DNA of 15,161 nucleotides from JBBPYA01 sp038200385 (GTDB lineage Bacteria; Actinomycetota; Actinomycetes; Mycobacteriales; Geodermatophilaceae), in contig JBBPYA010000279.1 of NCBI GenBank assembly GCA_038200385.1, positions 1 through 15,161 on the forward strand, written 5' to 3'. A program made the translations under genes and the position numbers. The notes below the pieces were generated by a model. That model did no database searches and had not been told where the DNA came from. It worked only from the letters and a program-made list of their open reading frames with translations. Shown in pieces: positions 14,464-15,161 of the stretch (within the stretch, counting starts at the first letter, position 1; each line of letters starts with the position of its first letter).

Positions 14464-14492
14464 ATCGTGCCCGAAGGATCGCTCTACGTCAA
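14464..14492 (-). promoter_or_regulatory. Candidate promoter of the protease-lipoprotein operon
   Basis: On the minus strand, TTGACG (14492-14487) lies 17 nt before CACGAT (14469-14464). The predicted start lies about 25 nt upstream of the GTG at 14434, leaving room for GAGGGGG. The -35 is good and the -10 is weak (lacks the initial T). Confidence 0.45.
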
Positions 14493-14859
14493 CGGAGGGC
14501 GGCCATCAGATGTGCGCGTATTGGGGGTTGTCCCTGACTCGCCGACGCGCGTCCCCACGCGCCTGCCGGCTCGGGGCTGCAGTGGGGGGTTGACGGTGCG
14601 GCCGGCGATCGCGAAGCGCTATCGGCGGCCGGGGATGGGCAGGGCCTTGGATGAGTCGTGCGGACGTCGGCCTGGCAGGGCAGCCACGCCGGGACGGCAC
14701 TCGGTTGGGCGTCGACGGCGAGAATCGTCTGTCGGCGGCGTCTACGGCCGCCGATCTATAGGTCGACGTGTGCTGGCGCTGCGGTTCCGCGGGCCGCGCA
14801 GGCCACCAGGAGATGATCACCGAGAACATCCGATCGTGATTGTTGCCCAGGCCGAACTA
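14493..14859. other. Intergenic stretch without a recognised gene
   Basis: Nothing convincingly coding was found on either strand. A perfect 8-bp inverted repeat, TCGGCGGC (14732-14739) with GCCGCCGA (14747-14754), has a 7-nt loop and no T-run. The 3' part ends at the IS5 terminal sequence. Confidence 0.4.
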
Positions 14860-15031
14860 GGGCGTGTCTCCATTGTTGGGCGGGTCTGTGGCCTGATGGT
14901 GGCTGATGATCCGCTCAGGTGTGTTGACAGACGAGATGTGGGCTCAGATCGAGCCTTTGCTGCCGCCGGAGAAGGGTGTGATGGGCAGGCCGATGCGGCC
15001 GCATCGGGAAGTGATCGACGGTGCCATCTAC
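14860..15031 (+). mobile_element. Left-end remnant of an IS5-family element
   Basis: GGGCGTGTCTCC (from 14860) resembles IS5-type terminal repeats and lies 46 nt before a transposase start. Element sequence ends abruptly at 15031. No right end lies in the window. Confidence 0.6.
14906..15031 (+). pseudogene. IS5-family transposase, N-terminal 42 codons only
   Basis: ATG 14906 opens MIRSGVLTDEMWAQIEPLLP, then PEKGVMGRPMRPHREVIDGA and IY. LTD..W..IEPLLPP followed by GRP...(H/D)R.V.DGI.Y is the conserved N-terminal (DUF4096-type) domain of IS5-group transposases, which normally continues as (R/W)..(R/T)G..WRDLP. Here the sequence changes to unrelated DNA straight after IY (15031), and the frame runs on without homology. 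The catalytic DDE domain is absent, so it is inactive. The break was most likely caused by whatever DNA begins at 15032. Confidence 0.8.
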
Positions 15032-15161
15032 CCAGGGCCCCGGCAAAGTCGTGAGGTGCGGCGTGTCGGGTGGTGACACGCCGGTGAGGGTGTAGAAGCG
15101 GCACGAACACGGCACCGCTGGTGATCATGACGGTTCTCTGGGCCTTCAGGATCGACCGAAG
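15032..15161. other. Unassigned right edge, possibly the end of another insertion element
   Basis: Begins CCAGGGCCCCGGCAAAGTCG directly at the IS5 break. It contains a perfect 9-bp hairpin CGGCGTGTC (15059-15067) with GACACGCCG (15075-15083) and a 7-nt loop. No gene is recognisable in 130 bp. Its position suggests it is the element that truncated the IS5 copy. Confidence 0.4.

Noticed and set aside
14732..14754. Hairpin TCGGCGGC/GCCGCCGA as a terminator
   Set aside because: There is no T-run on either side and no gene ends nearby. In DNA this GC-rich, an 8-bp stem is not rare.
1..15161. CRISPR array or retron/DGR-type system
   Set aside because: No regularly spaced repeats, no Cas motifs and no reverse-transcriptase YxDD-containing frame were seen on either strand.

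Overview
The window reads as DNA from a high-GC Actinomycetota genome. GC-rich codon use, actinobacterial versions of a MobF relaxase, IS256, IS21 and IS5 elements, and candidate leaderless or GTG starts all point that way. The genus cannot be fixed from sequence alone; a Geodermatophilaceae- or Frankia-like soil actinomycete would fit. It looks like an accessory region: one end of a conjugative or integrative element followed by a graveyard of nested, truncated insertion sequences and broken chromosomal genes. No CRISPR array, rRNA or tRNA was seen.

Layout. 1-2822 (minus) is most of a MobF (TrwC/TraI-type) relaxase-helicase running off the left edge, with a candidate leaderless promoter. Divergent from it is a small helical/HTH protein (2993-3361, plus). 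3362-4619 is poorly coding and holds a doubtful 80-residue ORF and a 43-residue predicted membrane protein (4148-4279). 4620-5872 is a decayed IS256-family element with several frameshifts, interrupted by a 107-bp piece that reads as an internal fragment of selenocysteine synthase (SelA). 5998-6117 (minus) is a 39-residue membrane peptide preceded by a perfect 20-bp palindrome at a candidate promoter. A strong plus-strand terminator lies at 6372-6405. 6494-7191 (minus) is a broken tyrosine integrase, possibly the remnant of the element's own integrase.

7242-9288 is an IS21-family element. Its istA is intact, with a hairpin that masks the ribosome-binding site. Its istB is frameshifted and cut inside Walker B by a tyrosine-recombinase IS remnant (9289-about 10040) whose end carries tandem and inverted CTATGCCGA sites. 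That remnant abuts a headless GNAT acetyltransferase (10035-10394). A methyltransferase C-terminus (10790-10951), a complete membrane GGDEF protein (11190-12044), a decayed PAP2 phosphatase (about 12175-12510) and a frameshifted, headless SMP-30-like beta-propeller gene (12563-13293) follow.

13290-14434 (minus) is a visibly less GC-rich two-gene unit: a secreted metzincin-like protease with an unusual third zinc-ligand position, then a lipoprotein 14 nt downstream. The right edge holds an IS5-family transposase start truncated at 15031 by unrelated DNA.

Probably functional genes are the relaxase, the HTH protein, istA, the GGDEF protein and the protease/lipoprotein pair. Most of the rest is debris, which is informative about the order of insertion events. 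Without IstB, istA cannot be assumed to support transposition by itself.
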